From positions 992,001 to 1,056,000 of the forward strand of contig JAMWBK010000002.1 in assembly GCA_029953675.1 (NCBI GenBank): a stretch of DNA of 64,000 bases. The letters run 5' to 3'. This DNA is from Rhodosorus marinus. Its lineage: Eukaryota > Rhodophyta > Stylonematophyceae > Stylonematales > Stylonemataceae. A program made the translations under genes and the position numbers. This document shows positions 33,741 through 45,693 of the stretch, one piece after another. A model generated the notes under the pieces. The model made no database searches. It saw only the letters and a list, made by a program, of their open reading frames with translations, and was not told where the DNA came from. Numbering within the stretch: position 1 is the first letter of the stretch; each line of letters opens with the position of its first letter.

Positions 33741-36700
33741 CACGGAGCCAGCACCCGTAATGGCAGATTCCTTTTGGAGCCCAGTTGAAACTGCAATAGG
33801 TTACAAATGTTCAGTGGCACAACAGATCTGATTTTCTCCAAGCTCTCCCGTTTCCGAGGTACTAATGTTTAGCTAAGAATAAATTGGGAGCTACTTTTAG
33901 ATGTCGTTCTCAAAATCATCGAATTTTGGCCGAAAAGTGAGCTTCTTTCCTAGCTCAGATTTCTTTGGTGGACCAGAGCATATTTCTAGTTCACATAGAG
34001 GGGATAGGTAGTGTTTTTCCAGCTACACGGAGGTACGTTCCTGCTATCCATCCGATTCTCTCTCGCGAGCGATCACAATAATCCAAAAAAATCGGACACG
34101 AGAGCTCTCCATGATTTTCTTCGGAAATTCTTCCCCGCGCTTCGTGAGATCAAAATTATGGAAACTATGAATCTTTCAACACACCCATCTTGGAACCTCA
34201 AAATAGACTTGTTTGATAGAATATTGTTGAAACTAACACAGAATGCAATACAATAATGAGGTGGGTGAAGGTCGCGACCGCTGATCCGGCTCCTGAGTAA
34301 CAACTATATAGAAGATTAAATAGACTGAAATGGAATGGTGTAAGCTGCCCTGTCGATGGCATGCTCAAAAACCTCATTTGTTTTATGTTTTTAACCCCTC
34401 ACCAGAGGTAGCAAAGAAGTCCATATTCAATCATTTTGGATTGGGCGTTTCAAATCTTCTCTCTTTTCTCCCCTGTTCCGAGATGCCTGCAGTTTGCTTT
34501 AAAAAGAACATAATTTTGATAGTTGGTCCGCTTTGGGAGTTGGATTTTTTTTTGGCAGTAAGCTACGGATTACACACTGTCCTTGACCCTTTTTTCGAGA
34601 TTGAGCCAGGAAGGCCCATTTGGCCAACTCGTACATGAAATTGGTTCTCAGGGAGAGAAATGCTATTTTTGAAGTGTTTTTTTAACAGGAGAAACTGGAA
34701 ACTGGGCAGCTGCTGGGGAGCTGTTGAGCGGAGACGGAGGCCACACCCTTTCGTGGAGATCTGGCACTCGTTCACCGCGGCAACTACCTATGGGAAATTG
34801 TGTGAACGTTTTTCTGATTCTCCTGGCGGGCATTGATGGGAACGATGATGACGAATCGGAAAGGATCGCATCGGTTTGTTTATTATTGCTTCGGTTGAAA
34901 TTGTGGTGCGAATGACACGTGCCGCGCGCCGCGGGTTGGGACAATTCTGGACCAGCCCAAACTTAACAGAAAAGTCGCCCAGGTGCGTGCAAGGAACGTC
35001 CTCCCCCCATGCATATTTTTTTTTCTAAAGGTCACCTGCGCACAAGGGAAGACGCTCGGCTAGCGAAATTGATTGACTGGTGGCTCAAGTAGTCGTTGAC
35101 AACGGCTCTAACGGCGAGCATAATCATGGTTTCATGTGACCTGTGTGAATTGATAAACGTACCCGCCCTCTTGGACTCACTCAAGCTTGTGGGATTTGAG
35201 TTTCTGGGGGTGCTCAACAAGCCATTCTTTCGACTCCACAATATCGTGTTGGTCAAGGCTATCCCGCTGGGCAGTGCATCTCGCAAAAGGCCTGGAAGGC
35301 TGGCAATTGTAGCGGATTGCCCTGCTCTATTTGACAAGCGATCAACGCGGGCAATTGATTGACGCGGTCCCACCTGCTCATCGGTATGGACCTTAGAAAT
35401 ATCGTATCTATTTTTTACCGATAAGCAGCCTCAGCTTGGACCACAAAAACAGTGAGGGCGTTGGGGGTTTCTCCAAGCCCTCAATCCCAAAAGGTTTTCG
35501 AAGAAAACCACTCGTACAGTATTTCACGGCTGACTAAAATGCAACTCACAATCTATGAAGCAGAAAAACCGGGATTGAGGATATCCCTTCAACCCTCAAA
35601 CAAAACAAAGCGACCACCCTCAAGCAGAACTAGGACGACCCCCCTTCAATCGTGAAAAAACCCCTCCTAAATTGAAAAGGATTAATTCTCCGGCAGTTTC
35701 GAAACGGCGAAAAATTGGGCTGCGTAGAAAACACTCTGGAAAACAGAATGCTTCAGGGTGCTTTTCGGAGAAATGAGTATTTTTATTGGGAAAAGAGTTT
35801 CTGAGAGAGCTTTCTTGAGCGATGGTGAATTTGGGGTTCTTTCGAACTCATTTGTTAATGTTATCGAAGCTTTTGCTCAACCAGGTGGGATGGCTGAGTG
35901 GGGTATAGGGTGGTTGAGGGAGGGGAGATTCTGGCTTTTTGGTGGCGAGCGATACCCTCAGCCTCATCGTACGTATGCAAGGGAGGAGGTGGGAGGTGGG
36001 GGTTCTCCCGCTGATAGATTCATTTTTAGGGGCGAAAGATGTAGGCTTCTTTTTGTGTTGCACTATAGGTTCGCGGGCTGGACTGCAAGAAGCCAATGAT
36101 AGAATGGTGAGTCGGTGCTTCGGTTCCTAGTGGATATTTTATGGACCCGGGAAGACTCGTAAAGTGACTCTCACCACCAATTTTCGGCTAACCGGTCCTC
36201 GAAAAATCTCTCGCAAGCTTTCCCACGATGCACGTTTGGCCCGTTCTAGCCCAACGTACCACGCGGCGGCGGTATTCGTTAAGCCTCGCGTTGCCACCAG
36301 GACCTCTTGGTTTTCCTCCTCTACCTTGTAAACTTTGTGGTGAGGGTGCTGGACTTTGGAAAGGGAAATCCTCCACGTTCACGTCATCTTTCACCACTGA
36401 TGCAGGGAAGTTGCCACGGGGTGGACGCCTCGGTCTCTCGTCGCTTACTAGAAGCGCCAGTTTTCCGTCCGCTGATCGTGAACTTTCAGGAGCCACCCCA
36501 TCGAACGCAGAATACTTGTCATATCATCCGAGCTCGTTTCCGTAGGTTGATCCTCATCCAAGACCCAACAGTCCTCATCATGATGACCAACACTGAATGC
36601 GTTCGCGTTCTTTGGGGGTATAGGGTTGTCAGGTCACGCCTCAAGTAGAAGGGGCTCAGAGACTCTCGGGGAGGATCTAGCAGAGCTAGAGCCACGTATT

Positions 36701-36997
36701 TACCGTGAAAGATGACCAAGAGGCATGGACGATCTAAAATACATCCGTGCACTTCCAACTATCCACGCGCTCATTGAGTTATTTGGTTGCCGCTCTCGAC
36801 TAGTCTTCGGTGTTGCCCAGTTCTTCAGGGTCAGTGCTACGCAGTAACAGATTCAAGCATGCACTTGTCGCTTCTGGGTAGCACCTTGTAGCCTTTTCTG
36901 TGCCTTAGGAATATCTGGCGAAAACGGCGAAGCAGGTTTGCACCCACAGATAGACCTTCACTTACTCAGCGCACCCTTTGTCAGGTTATTCATGTTT

Positions 36998-37211
36998 TAG
37001 CTATCATCAGCGCCACAGTCCGTGGTTGGCAATAAAGTTCCTTGTCTCTCTGTTGTAAAACCAGATTACCAGGGTCTAGACCTCGACCTCACGGCTCGCT
37101 GTTTATCGTCTAGCTATCTTCAGCGCCGCGGTCCACCGTTGGCAATAAAGTTCCTTGTCTCTCTGTTGTAAAAGCAAATCACCAGGGCCCGAGACCTCAC
37201 GGCTCGCTGAC
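36998..37211. repeat. Two-copy tandem repeat, 113-bp period
   Basis: TAGCTATC(A/T)TCAGCGCC begins both units (36998 and 37111). They share GTTGGCAATAAAGTTCCTTG, TCTCTCTGTTGTAAAA and GACCTCACGGCTCGCTG. The second copy lacks a few bases after the ACCAGGG stretch. Confidence 0.85.
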
Positions 37212-38048
37212 GATAAGCCTCCCTTCGATGGCCCATTCACCAGTCGTCGCCAGGTGAACCATGATGGATTAGTCTGAGACAAGCTGTGACCATGCGCGGA
37301 GAACCAAGATATACATGGGAGAAGGGCCTCATTTCAGAGGGCCCAGGGTGCAGTCAGACAGGTTCAACTACGGGATTGCGCTCGATCCAAGCAAAACTTT
37401 CCAAAAAGCACTTTTTTGGCTAATCTCAGTCTGTGAGACCTTTAAACCCGTATTTCCACAAATCTTGACGCAAATCCCAAAAACTAGGATTATCGTAAAA
37501 GTCCAATAAGGTGTCCGAACGCGTCTGGTAAACAAGAAGCACCTCAAATATAGAATAAACGAATAAAATCGGCTGGGGCTGCCTCTTAAATAGCTTATTG
37601 AAGGGCATTTATCAGACAAATTGTTCAAACAATTCCCTTCGCGAGTACTCGAATTTTCTTCGATTATTCTATTATTATTTTTACTACTTGCGTGTACTAG
37701 GACTTTATATCGGACGAAACATTTGACGAGCCTAAAAAATGCTATTTTGGGTCTATTTACCCAAATCTGGATGCTTTTTCTCCAAATCGATCGCAACAAG
37801 TTCCTGGGTTCTTAGTACGTTTGTATACACAAAATTTTGTACTAAAAAGATTCTAATGGGGATGACTAACTTTCGTTGTAACTGAGTTCGAGATGAGTAG
37901 ATGAACAGGGAGAGGGAAAGGCGATGTGATGGTACAGGACTTTCGCCCTTTTGCTTAGCTTTTTGTTGGTTTTGTGGAGGCTTCTCTGTTATCTAGGTTC
38001 TCATATTGTAACAGGTTTGAAAATACAGGTCGGAGGTGGTCTTTTACT

Positions 38049-38762
38049 ATGGATATTGACACGGCAACCCCGGAGAAGAAACGGTTCGAGGTGAAGAAGT
38101 ACAATGCTGTCGCGCTGTGGGCATGGGGTGAGCATATTGTGCCGCACGCGGTTTTGGTTCTTGTCGTCTGGGAGTGATGAGGTGTTATGTTTGTTTTTCT
38201 CCTGCATTATGTCTTCCTCCCATCACCCCTTTTTTTTTTGCTCTTTTGTGGGGTGTTTTGCGCGACGAAAGTTTTGTGCTCGCGGGTCGCTGTTGGTGAC
38301 CTGGGCTGCTTTTGGAATGCGTCCCGTGCCTCGATATTTTAACCCGCCTGTATTTTTGATTTGAAATCGCTTTAGAGGAACTTGTTTTCAGGGTCTGAAT
38401 GCTGATTCGTTTTCCCCATGGCGTAGATATCAGGGTTGACAACTGCGCAATCTGCCGAAACCATATCATGGATCTTTGCATCGAGTGCCAAGCCAAACAG
38501 ACCGCTGTAGTGAGGCCTGAGGAGTGTGTTGTGGCTTGGGGTGTTTGTAACCACGCCTTTCACCTTCATTGTATATCGAAATGGTTGAAGACGCGAAACG
38601 CTTGTCCTTTGGGTACGGCCCCATTCAATAAGAATCCTTGGTATCTCCGCGTTCCCGTGTTTTATAAACCGCTATTCTAATTTACCCTCATTCTTGTGCT
38701 TCTGTATCTTCTAATGGCCAACAGACAACAGAGCATGGGACTTCCAGAGGTACGGGCGGTAG
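38049..38762 (+). CDS. RBX1: RING-box protein 1 (RBX1/ROC1), cullin-RING E3 ligase subunit
   Basis: Three exons (38049-38127, 38427-38612, 38725-38762) encode 100 residues. The short N-terminal strand [19 protein letters not shown] that inserts into the cullin C-terminal domain is present. It is followed by the RING-H2 domain: [15 protein letters not shown], a long insertion, [17 protein letters not shown], then [17 protein letters not shown]. All expected zinc ligands are visible, including the terminal Asp characteristic of RBX1. The length is close to the usual about 108 residues. By family it recruits E2 and NEDD8/ubiquitin to cullin scaffolds in nucleus and cytosol. The last 38-nt exon was placed because it restores [11 protein letters not shown]. 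Confidence 0.97.
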
Positions 38763-39000
38763 GAACGTTCGGAGATCGTTGGCACTTGTTTCCCAGCTGC
38801 CAACGGTGTTCCCGAATACAGCTATTGACTTGCGATGTGTATTTGGTAGACGAATTTTTACAGAGTTAGACGTGGAGTGCCAAGCATCTCACAGCCAGCA
38901 ACAGAGGCAATGTTCGCATATTAGAAACCGAGGTCGACTGGTGCATCCCAGTAACCCGAGAATAAATAATCTAGTACAGATTTTCTAGCGCCCGTCCTGT

Positions 39001-40116
39001 TTAGAGCGCTTCTTCTGGGTCCATTACTTCGTCATCACTTGGCATCTTTGGGTCCACAGTTTCATCATAATTCAGAGCAATATCAATCTGAAGCAGTAAG
39101 TTCTCAACTGCGTCCTCTTCGTTATAGTCCAAGGGTACGAAGCTGACCATGTTGTACTCTTCCAACAGTGCAGCAAGTGCCTTGGGCGCCAAAGAAAGAT
39201 CGTGGGATGGTTAACACGAAGATTTCGAAGTCGGGAGAAAAAAAATGCAGACACTCTACCTGATTGAGTCCAGAGAACTTTTTATCTACTTGCGTGTTAA
39301 GCTCAGCGGCAAGAGAGTCGTAGTCTGGATGAGTGAATGAATCGATCCGCCGTCTATCGACAGCTCTGACAAGATCCATCTTGCTCAGAACATTGATATG
39401 CGTGATCTGTAACTGAACCATTGCCGACAGCGCCGTCGTACATCCGCCGAAGAATTTTGCAGTATCCGCCATGAATTGAGAGTCAACAAAGTAAAGAGCG
39501 CACAGTCGAAAATCAAGCCTGGCATTGGCGACAAGAGAAGCAAAAAAAGAGCCAGAAAACAACCGGTTTACATAACGAGATCAGAGGAACGACACCATGC
39601 GCACAGATCCAGTGACGCCAACGGTAACCCCAACACTACCTCTGAAGCATTTCGACCATCTTCCTCATCACGCTGAAATGAGTGTACAGCTCTATCTGTC
39701 CAGGGCAGTCGAAGCAGATATAATCTCCATCTACAAAGTCTTCCAACTGCTCCTCGAGCCACTCAAAGTTGTCCAAAAGGTACTCCATGCAGAATACAAG
39801 GCCCCCATTAGGTCCGTACTTCATTTCTTCCGCCACATCATCTATGCTAATCAGCTCTCTCATATCGACTGAAAGCTTATAATCAAAGTTTTCAGCAGCC
39901 TATTAGAGTGACGAAGTGAGAAAGAGCATCCAGTTTCAGTAACAAGAACCAAAAAACAGAATAGAGGAAGGTCTCCCAAGGACAATAACATACAGGATCA
40001 AGGTTTACTACGTGAATCGTCCTGTTCACATCTTCGCAGTACTTTTGCAGCTGAGAACAGTAGGTACTTTTACCACTGCCCGCAGGTCCAATGACCAGCT
40101 GTCCAAAACGAACCAT
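39001..40116 (-). CDS. GPN3: GPN-loop GTPase 3-like (RNA polymerase II assembly/import)
   Basis: Four exons (39994-40116, 39640-39899, 39260-39518, 39001-39180) encode 273 residues; GPN3 proteins are usually about 280. Seen are the P-loop GPAGSGKST (residues 10-18), NLDPAAENFDY across the first splice, the family-defining Gly-Pro-Asn insertion at 70-72 ([16 protein letters not shown]), the G3 region [12 protein letters not shown], the SKMDL base-recognition motif, and an acidic C-terminus. By family these dimeric GTPases help assemble RNA polymerase II and bring it into the nucleus. GPN3 is favoured over GPN2 by [17 protein letters not shown] and by the shorter C-terminus. Confidence 0.93.
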
Positions 40117-41038
40117 TGCGGAACTATCTACCACTGCTCGAAAGCATCATCACTCTCCCCCAACCTGACCAGTAACCTCCGGCGAAACGCTGTTCACCAG
40201 TTCAGTTCACGAGCGCTCCTCGACGCTGCATGGGATTGGGTTTGTATAAGCGGATTGGGCTTTGACTTCTTCACTACTTAGCGCCTTGGAAAGATCCAGT
40301 TGGTGTGGGCCACAACTTATGGTCCATCAGTAGATTGTGACGTAACCCTGTCGAAAAGGGGGAATCACTTCAGGGTGATCATCCCGTTCATCACGTCGGA
40401 GCCACCGGGTTGAGAGGTGAAGTTCTGCTCGCTTCTAACCGGTACACCCGGTGAAGGGTAGCAGGCGCAAAATTCATTCCCGCATGGCTGTTCTTAGGTA
40501 GATGTTTCATGTATTCGAGTACATTCGCGAATGACACATTGAGAAAACATCCAGTCAGAAGTACACAACTACCGTTCCGAGCCAGCTCGCTTGGTGGATG
40601 GAATAGACTCCAGGGTTACGCTCTCCTGCTGCATAACTGTGTCCTGGAGTTGTAGTCCGGATAGTAGATATCCTTTGTCTAAGACTTACTTGGATTCAAC
40701 AGTCTGAATAATGACGTAAACCCCTTTGTTCGGTCTCTGACATGCCTGGACAGGTACATGGTTCGGCATTGGACCTTGATGGCAAAGGTCGGGTGGGGGG
40801 GGTGGGGGAGCGGGGCATGGTATTATCTGGGGCGTCTTCGTCCTTTCACTTCGGAACAAAGGATAAAAAAATTGCCCAGTGCAGGTTTACAGCTCTTTAG
40901 TAGCTTGGATCTGCTCCTGTGGGAAAGATTTGCTCGTAGGCATTTTGGTGGTCTTTGAGCCTCGTTTAGAACCGTTTTGTCTAGAGCACCTGTTTCGCCG
41001 CTTTTTTGGAGTTGCTAAAAAAGGGGCTGATCTCGTTG
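40117..41038. other. Divergent intergenic region
   Basis: It lies between the GPN3 (-) and FAM136A-like (+) starts. A G-rich tract at 40791-40816 lies about 225 bp before the FAM136A-like start. No exon is recognised. Confidence 0.4.
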
Positions 41039-41461
41039 ATGGGCGATGCCGAGGAGAGGTTCTACTCGCAACTGGAGGAAGAAGGCGAGTCCTTCTTCTT
41101 CGAGTATGTTTTACCACAGCAACGGAAGTCTTACCTCTGCAGCGCACAGTGCTGCGATTCCCCGAAGGATCCGATGACATCGCGTCTTTGCGTCGCCCAA
41201 TGTCGCAGGCTCGTCGATACGCTCCGGAAGTTTTACGTTGAGGAGCTTAGGAGTTTGGCTGGTAGATACGAAAAATGTGCAGAAAGATGCGAAAGTGTGG
41301 GGGACGAAGCCAAGGCCAACCCAATGACCTACCCTCGAACGAATTTTGGAAAGTGTTCCGAATTCTGCGCTTTGGAGTTCCTCAACTTGGTGCCGAAAAC
41401 TATCGAGTCACTGAGGACAACAGCAAGGACGCGACTTGCGGATGCATCTCAGAGCAATTGA
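41039..41461 (+). CDS. FAM136A / DUF842-like twin-CxxxC protein
   Basis: A single uninterrupted frame of 140 residues from the ATG at 41039; most neighbours have introns. Cysteine pairs CSAQCC, CVAQC, CAERC and CSEFC follow the CxxxC pattern and spacing of the FAM136A (DUF842) family, with a helical N-terminus, QQRKSYLCSAQCCDS, and a C-terminal NLVPKTIESLR helix. Animal FAM136A is found in the mitochondrial intermembrane space, where twin-CxxxC proteins are oxidatively folded; the molecular function is still poorly defined. The insertion between the third and fourth cysteine pairs (NPMTYPRTNFGK) is typical in position. Confidence 0.85.
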   Translation: MGDAEERFYSQLEEEGESFFFEYVLPQQRKSYLCSAQCCDSPKDPMTSRLCVAQCRRLVDTLRKFYVEELRSLAGRYEKCAERCESVGDEAKANPMTYPRTNFGKCSEFCALEFLNLVPKTIESLRTTARTRLADASQSN

Positions 41462-41938
41462 GGGCGCAAAAACTGTCATGTAGCCTAACTGGGGCGCGAC
41501 CCTTTAAAGAAGAAAGACAGCGGAGTGACTCCTGCTGGGGAGTTCAAAATTTGCTATTTGCACTGCTTCCAGGGGGAGCTCTTAGTGTGGACAAACCCCT
41601 CGAGGCCAATCATAAATCCCCCACCCAGTGCTTTGCAAGAGATCCTGGGCGCACGAGAGCACCCGCGGCGTTGAAAGTGCAGCAAAAATAATTCTACTCT
41701 TTCGTCACGCTTGTCGCAGCTCAACAGTGAAAGCAGCTTGAAAGGTTTTCTTCCATAAAGGCGCATGAGGAAACGAGCTCGGGTTTCCACTCTAAATAAA
41801 GACTCTCGGGATCTGAAATTGTGACCCACCGAATCTTCTCCAGAGCCCGGATGATTATCTTCCTACAGGTCCCATCTTACAGACGCTCTTCCTAGACTTC
41901 TCCAGATTTCCAGAATCCTCTTTGAAGGGGGTCAGCTG
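41462..41938. other. Convergent spacer
   Basis: 3' flanks of the FAM136A-like (+) and MoaA (-) genes. No further feature is seen. Confidence 0.35.
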
Positions 41939-43837
41939 CTAACCACCTATGGTTATCATCGGGCGATTTTTCCTGGATGCAATGTCATACATATCCTTTC
42001 GAACAAGATGCGATTATTGTTCTCGTTCAGCTCTCAAATCCATCGTCCCACCCGTTCGACAGATAGATGCGCTTTGACTCAAATTCTGAATTACCTGATT
42101 TCCTCCGAGAGCGTAATATTTCTGATAAATAGCTGCTTCTACGACCTCGCCAAGCTCGTCATCTGTGGCCCCATCCCGAAGCATGTCTCGTAAAGAGACT
42201 TCCGAACTCCCGAACAAGCACACCTTCAGATTCCCATCCGCGGTCATTCGTAGCCGGTTGCAAGTACCGCAAAAATGGCTGGTCATCGACGTGATGAAGC
42301 CTTTAGCAATGAAGAGAACAACGCTAGATCAGCTCAACGATACACTGGCAGGAGCATCGTGGACGCGAGGACTTGCATGAAACCGTGAACCGCCCAACAA
42401 AGCAAAAGCTTTGACGCACTTACCAATTCGCCCGGCAAAACCTGAAATCTTGTAGTGCTTTGAAGTATCGTTCTTATCGTCCACCACCTTTGAGAGTGCA
42501 CCAAACTCTGCAGTGATCTTCTCCATCGCTTCGGCGTATGACATGAATCTAAGACAGCATGACGCCGATAGAGCGTTCGGTCAGTACACCGGTAGATTCC
42601 AACGTAATCCATATCAACCTCGTAGTGCTCTTGGAAAGAGAAGAGTACGAGGAACCGTTCATCAACATACTTTTTGTCACTCCATCGATTTCCGTCAAAA
42701 GGCATGTACTCAATGAATCTAATATCTAAATCCTAGCCCATGGAGAAAGACAGCTTGTGAAGTAAGCGCTCACGTCCTGTCAGTCATGTTTCCTCACGGC
42801 ATACACTGAGCAAACCTTATGTTCAGTCATTCTACAAAAGTCGAGAAGCTCATCGTCGTTTACACCTCTGTTTGTCAGAAAGCGTTGAAGATTGCTGTGT
42901 ATTAGGGTCTGTACGAGCCGAGTGGAAAAACGGTTGTCCAGGAGTTACCTCATCAACACGCAGTTCACCTTGACTGGGCCAAAGTTGGCATCCAGACAAG
43001 CATCGATGGCGTCGATAACTCTCTCATGTCCCTGTCGTGTTCACGGGAGACAAGCGTTCTAATTACTTCTGCTAGTGTAGAAGGCGAGTGGGTATAACGT
43101 CTAAAGCTGGTGAACTTACCCTTCGCCTAGTTATCAGCTCGAACTTTTGAGGAACCAAAGTGTCAAGACTGATGTTCACAGCTGACAATCCACTGTCAAC
43201 CAAGGTTTTCAACTTCTTCTTCAGCGTAATTCCGTTTGTGGTAATGGCGATTGTTTTCCTTAACACGAGCACAAGCGCAGGTCAGTTTTCTTCATCAAAA
43301 AGCAAAAAACAAGTTCAAGCAGTCTGGTTCAGGCCCTCACAGGTTGTAACGCGGATCTCGTTTGTACGCGCCTATTCTTTGCATGATGTCATCGAAATCT
43401 TTTCGGACGAGCGGCTCTCCTCCGGTCAAACGGATCTTGTCCACTCCATAACTTAAAAAGACTTTTGAAATCCGCTCAATTTCGGAGGCGGTCAGTAGTT
43501 CATTTGACGGGCTCAATTCAATTCTGAAAGAGATGAATGGATACGGAGAGATCAACATCCGCTCAAACACTTGACAAAAACTTCTCTGCCTCTTTCTACC
43601 TACGGGTTAAGGCATTATTGGAACGTACCCCTCCTCAGGCATGCAGTACAAACACCTTAGATTACAACGCTCCGTGAGGGAGATTCTAAGGTACGTGTGC
43701 TTCCTTCCAAACGAGTCCTCCAGAATCTTTTGACGGGGGTTTATACCCTCCTTGACCAGCACAGACTGCTCCGAAAGTTTTGCATGCTTCACGCCATTCA
43801 AGACGCGGCCGCTGCTCATGTACCGCAGAAATTTCAT
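41939..43837 (-). CDS. GTP 3',8-cyclase MoaA/CNX2 (molybdenum cofactor step 1)
   Basis: Nine exons (43629-43837, 43341-43523, 43120-43258, 42949-43031, 42816-42867, 42671-42732, 42424-42548, 42095-42300, 41939-41995) encode 371 residues. The radical-SAM motif CNLRCLYC (Cys58, 62, 65) binds the first 4Fe-4S cluster and SAM. The C-terminal cluster cysteines ([10 protein letters not shown], then Cys312) bind the second cluster near the GTP site. Core motifs [34 protein letters not shown] and [11 protein letters not shown] are all present, and the protein ends in the functionally important Gly-Gly. The reaction is GTP to 3',8-cyclo-7,8-dihydro-GTP. The start at 43837 opens [20 protein letters not shown], a plausible mitochondrial presequence matching the known location of plant CNX2; frames upstream hit stops, but an extra 5' exon is possible. 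Confidence 0.94.
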
Positions 43838-44784
43838 TACAAACTCGTCGATAGATATTTCTCCAGCGCGGAATTTCTCTTCCAGCAAGTCACGACATCA
43901 GCTCCCAAAGTCAACTCCGTACTTGCAACCAGTCCAAAACCAAACTGGAACAAAGACTTCGAATCCCTGATCAGCGGTGGATAGACAAGCAAAGTCCAGC
44001 AAAGACAAAACACCCAGCAATTCCTTCCAGAGCAAAAACAGATCTGACCAGGTGCCGACTTCACAGTCCATCTACAGCAATATATCCAGGTTCGAATGTC
44101 GCTTTAAGACACCTCGTCCATCACCAATAAGGCCAGCAAGAAGCTCCCAAATTTTCAGCTAGGACAGTTACATTCACTACCGCAAACCTGCCCCGAGGAA
44201 AGCAAATAAGGAAGAATACTGACGAATTGCCTTTCGCGAGATGTAAGTACATCTCATAGTGTCTAAATCCATTCGCTCCATCTAGATGATGGACAAGGGC
44301 AGAGCTTTGGTCCGTTGATCGGCCGAGTTCCTGGGATACAGCTTGCTCTGGATGGTTTGTTGATTGACGTAGGGGACATAAATCCAAGCGCTCCGTCGAG
44401 AACATGTAAGAATCTACACGGATTCCCCTGCGGGGAGGCTATTAAACCGAACGGCACCATTAAACATGAGACAGTCTAAATCGAGCGATTGTTCTAGAAT
44501 ACGGTAATTTTCATATACTTTTGACTAATATTATCCTTTTTTCTCCACATTTAGTGCGGCTTCCTGCTACTTAAGCGCTCAATATGCGTAGAACCTCGGG
44601 AGTCAACGGGCCTCGAGTAAGCACCCCGATATCCACCCTCTGGCATCAAGTTCGTTAATTAGGGAACTCATATTCTCCAATATTGAAAACTAGTCGGCTT
44701 ATTTTCTTAATTATAGAAGGTATTAGAGTTCGAACTTTCAAGAAATAGAAAATCTTGGTTTTTATGGTACGAACGGTTTCGTTC
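43838..44784. other. Region between MoaA/CNX2 and the copia element
   Basis: It could hold 5' non-coding exons of MoaA/CNX2. No coding exon is recognised. It ends at the retrotransposon, where CGTTC (44780-44784) forms the left target-site sequence. Confidence 0.35.
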
Positions 44785-45090
44785 TGTTGAAACGGTCACA
44801 CGAACGGTGACCATACGCTCTCAGCACGTAGAAGGACAATCCTCACATCGTCCTACATATGGTAGCACCAGTGTGTGGATAGTATACGGTAGGCTAACCG
44901 GATGGAGGTTCAAACGTATGAAGTAGTTTGAACCGTACAAGACATCGATCATTTCCACGGTATAGTAGATTACTTAAGTGGGAGTAAGTGGGAGATATCG
45001 ACCCCAATGGTCAGGGAAACAATAAAAAAACCATCGAAGTTTGGCTGACGGGACTTTGATCAAGGTTCGGGAACCCCGAAAAACGCAACA
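44785..45090 (+). repeat. Left LTR of the copia element
   Basis: 306 bp with TG...CA ends. Compared with the right LTR it lacks a TCA near the start, carries a 9-bp duplication (AGTGGGAGT) near position 215 and shows only a handful of substitutions. Confidence 0.95.
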
Positions 45091-45171
45091 TGGTCTCATC
45101 GCAGGTTGCGATGTTATGAGAGAGGCGTTTATCCTTAAGGATTGGACTTTAAAGATTGGGTTTTCGAGAGT

Positions 45172-45693
45172 ATGGCGGCGAGGACCAGGGGGAGCGCTAG
45201 CGAACATGAAGCGCGCTTGAAGGTCTTCGCGCTACCGTCAGTGTTTACCGGGGATCAGGATTCGTATCGATCCTTCCGGAATTGGAGCCACCAGGTAGAA
45301 TGCTACCTGACGGTCAAAGGTCTAAGGGATGTACTCGTCAACCCCATAGACGCGACCGAAGCAGAGAAACAGTATGTTTCAGCTGTGTTCTCCAAAGTGC
45401 TGGACGGGCCAGCACTGGACACTGCCTTCGCCTCTTCCAGAGAGGCCGCTCCGGAAGAGGTGTGGGCGACACTACGGGCTAGGTATGAGCCCTCATCACG
45501 CAAGGCGGCTGACAAGGTATGGAGCAGAGTGTACAGGCGGAAACTACACTCTGCTGAGGCCCCTCGGTTCCTTGTTAACTGGTTAGAAAATCAGTTTGCG
45601 GAGATGGTCGCGTTCTGGTCCTTAGGTAAAGGAGAGACCCAGTTAGCTCCTGAAATGGTAATGTGGTCATTTCCATCAATGTCTCTTTCGTAG
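45172..45693 (+). pseudogene. Copia gag fragment running into inverted RT sequence
   Basis: From the ATG at 45172 the frame reads a copia-type gag start: FTGDQDSYRSFRNWSHQVEC, then an LKGLRD-like step, EVWATLRARYEP and LENQFAEM. Native gag ends at about 45604. From 45605 the frame runs through reverse-complemented RT sequence to a stop at 45693. No zinc knuckle or protease follows. Confidence 0.85.

Larger units (their letters stand above)
32036..38048. other. Gene-poor region with hairpin and tandem repeats
   Basis: About 6 kb without a supportable gene. It contains a perfect 21-bp-arm hairpin (32981-33026), a diverged tandem duplication of about 250 bp (33240-33740) and a 113-bp two-copy tandem repeat (36998-37211). 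Reading frames here are short and overlapping on both strands with no family motif. Confidence 0.4.

Noticed and set aside
36998-37211. CRISPR array or other prokaryotic repeat system
   Set aside because: Only two long direct copies with no spacer pattern, in a clearly eukaryotic, intron-bearing genome.
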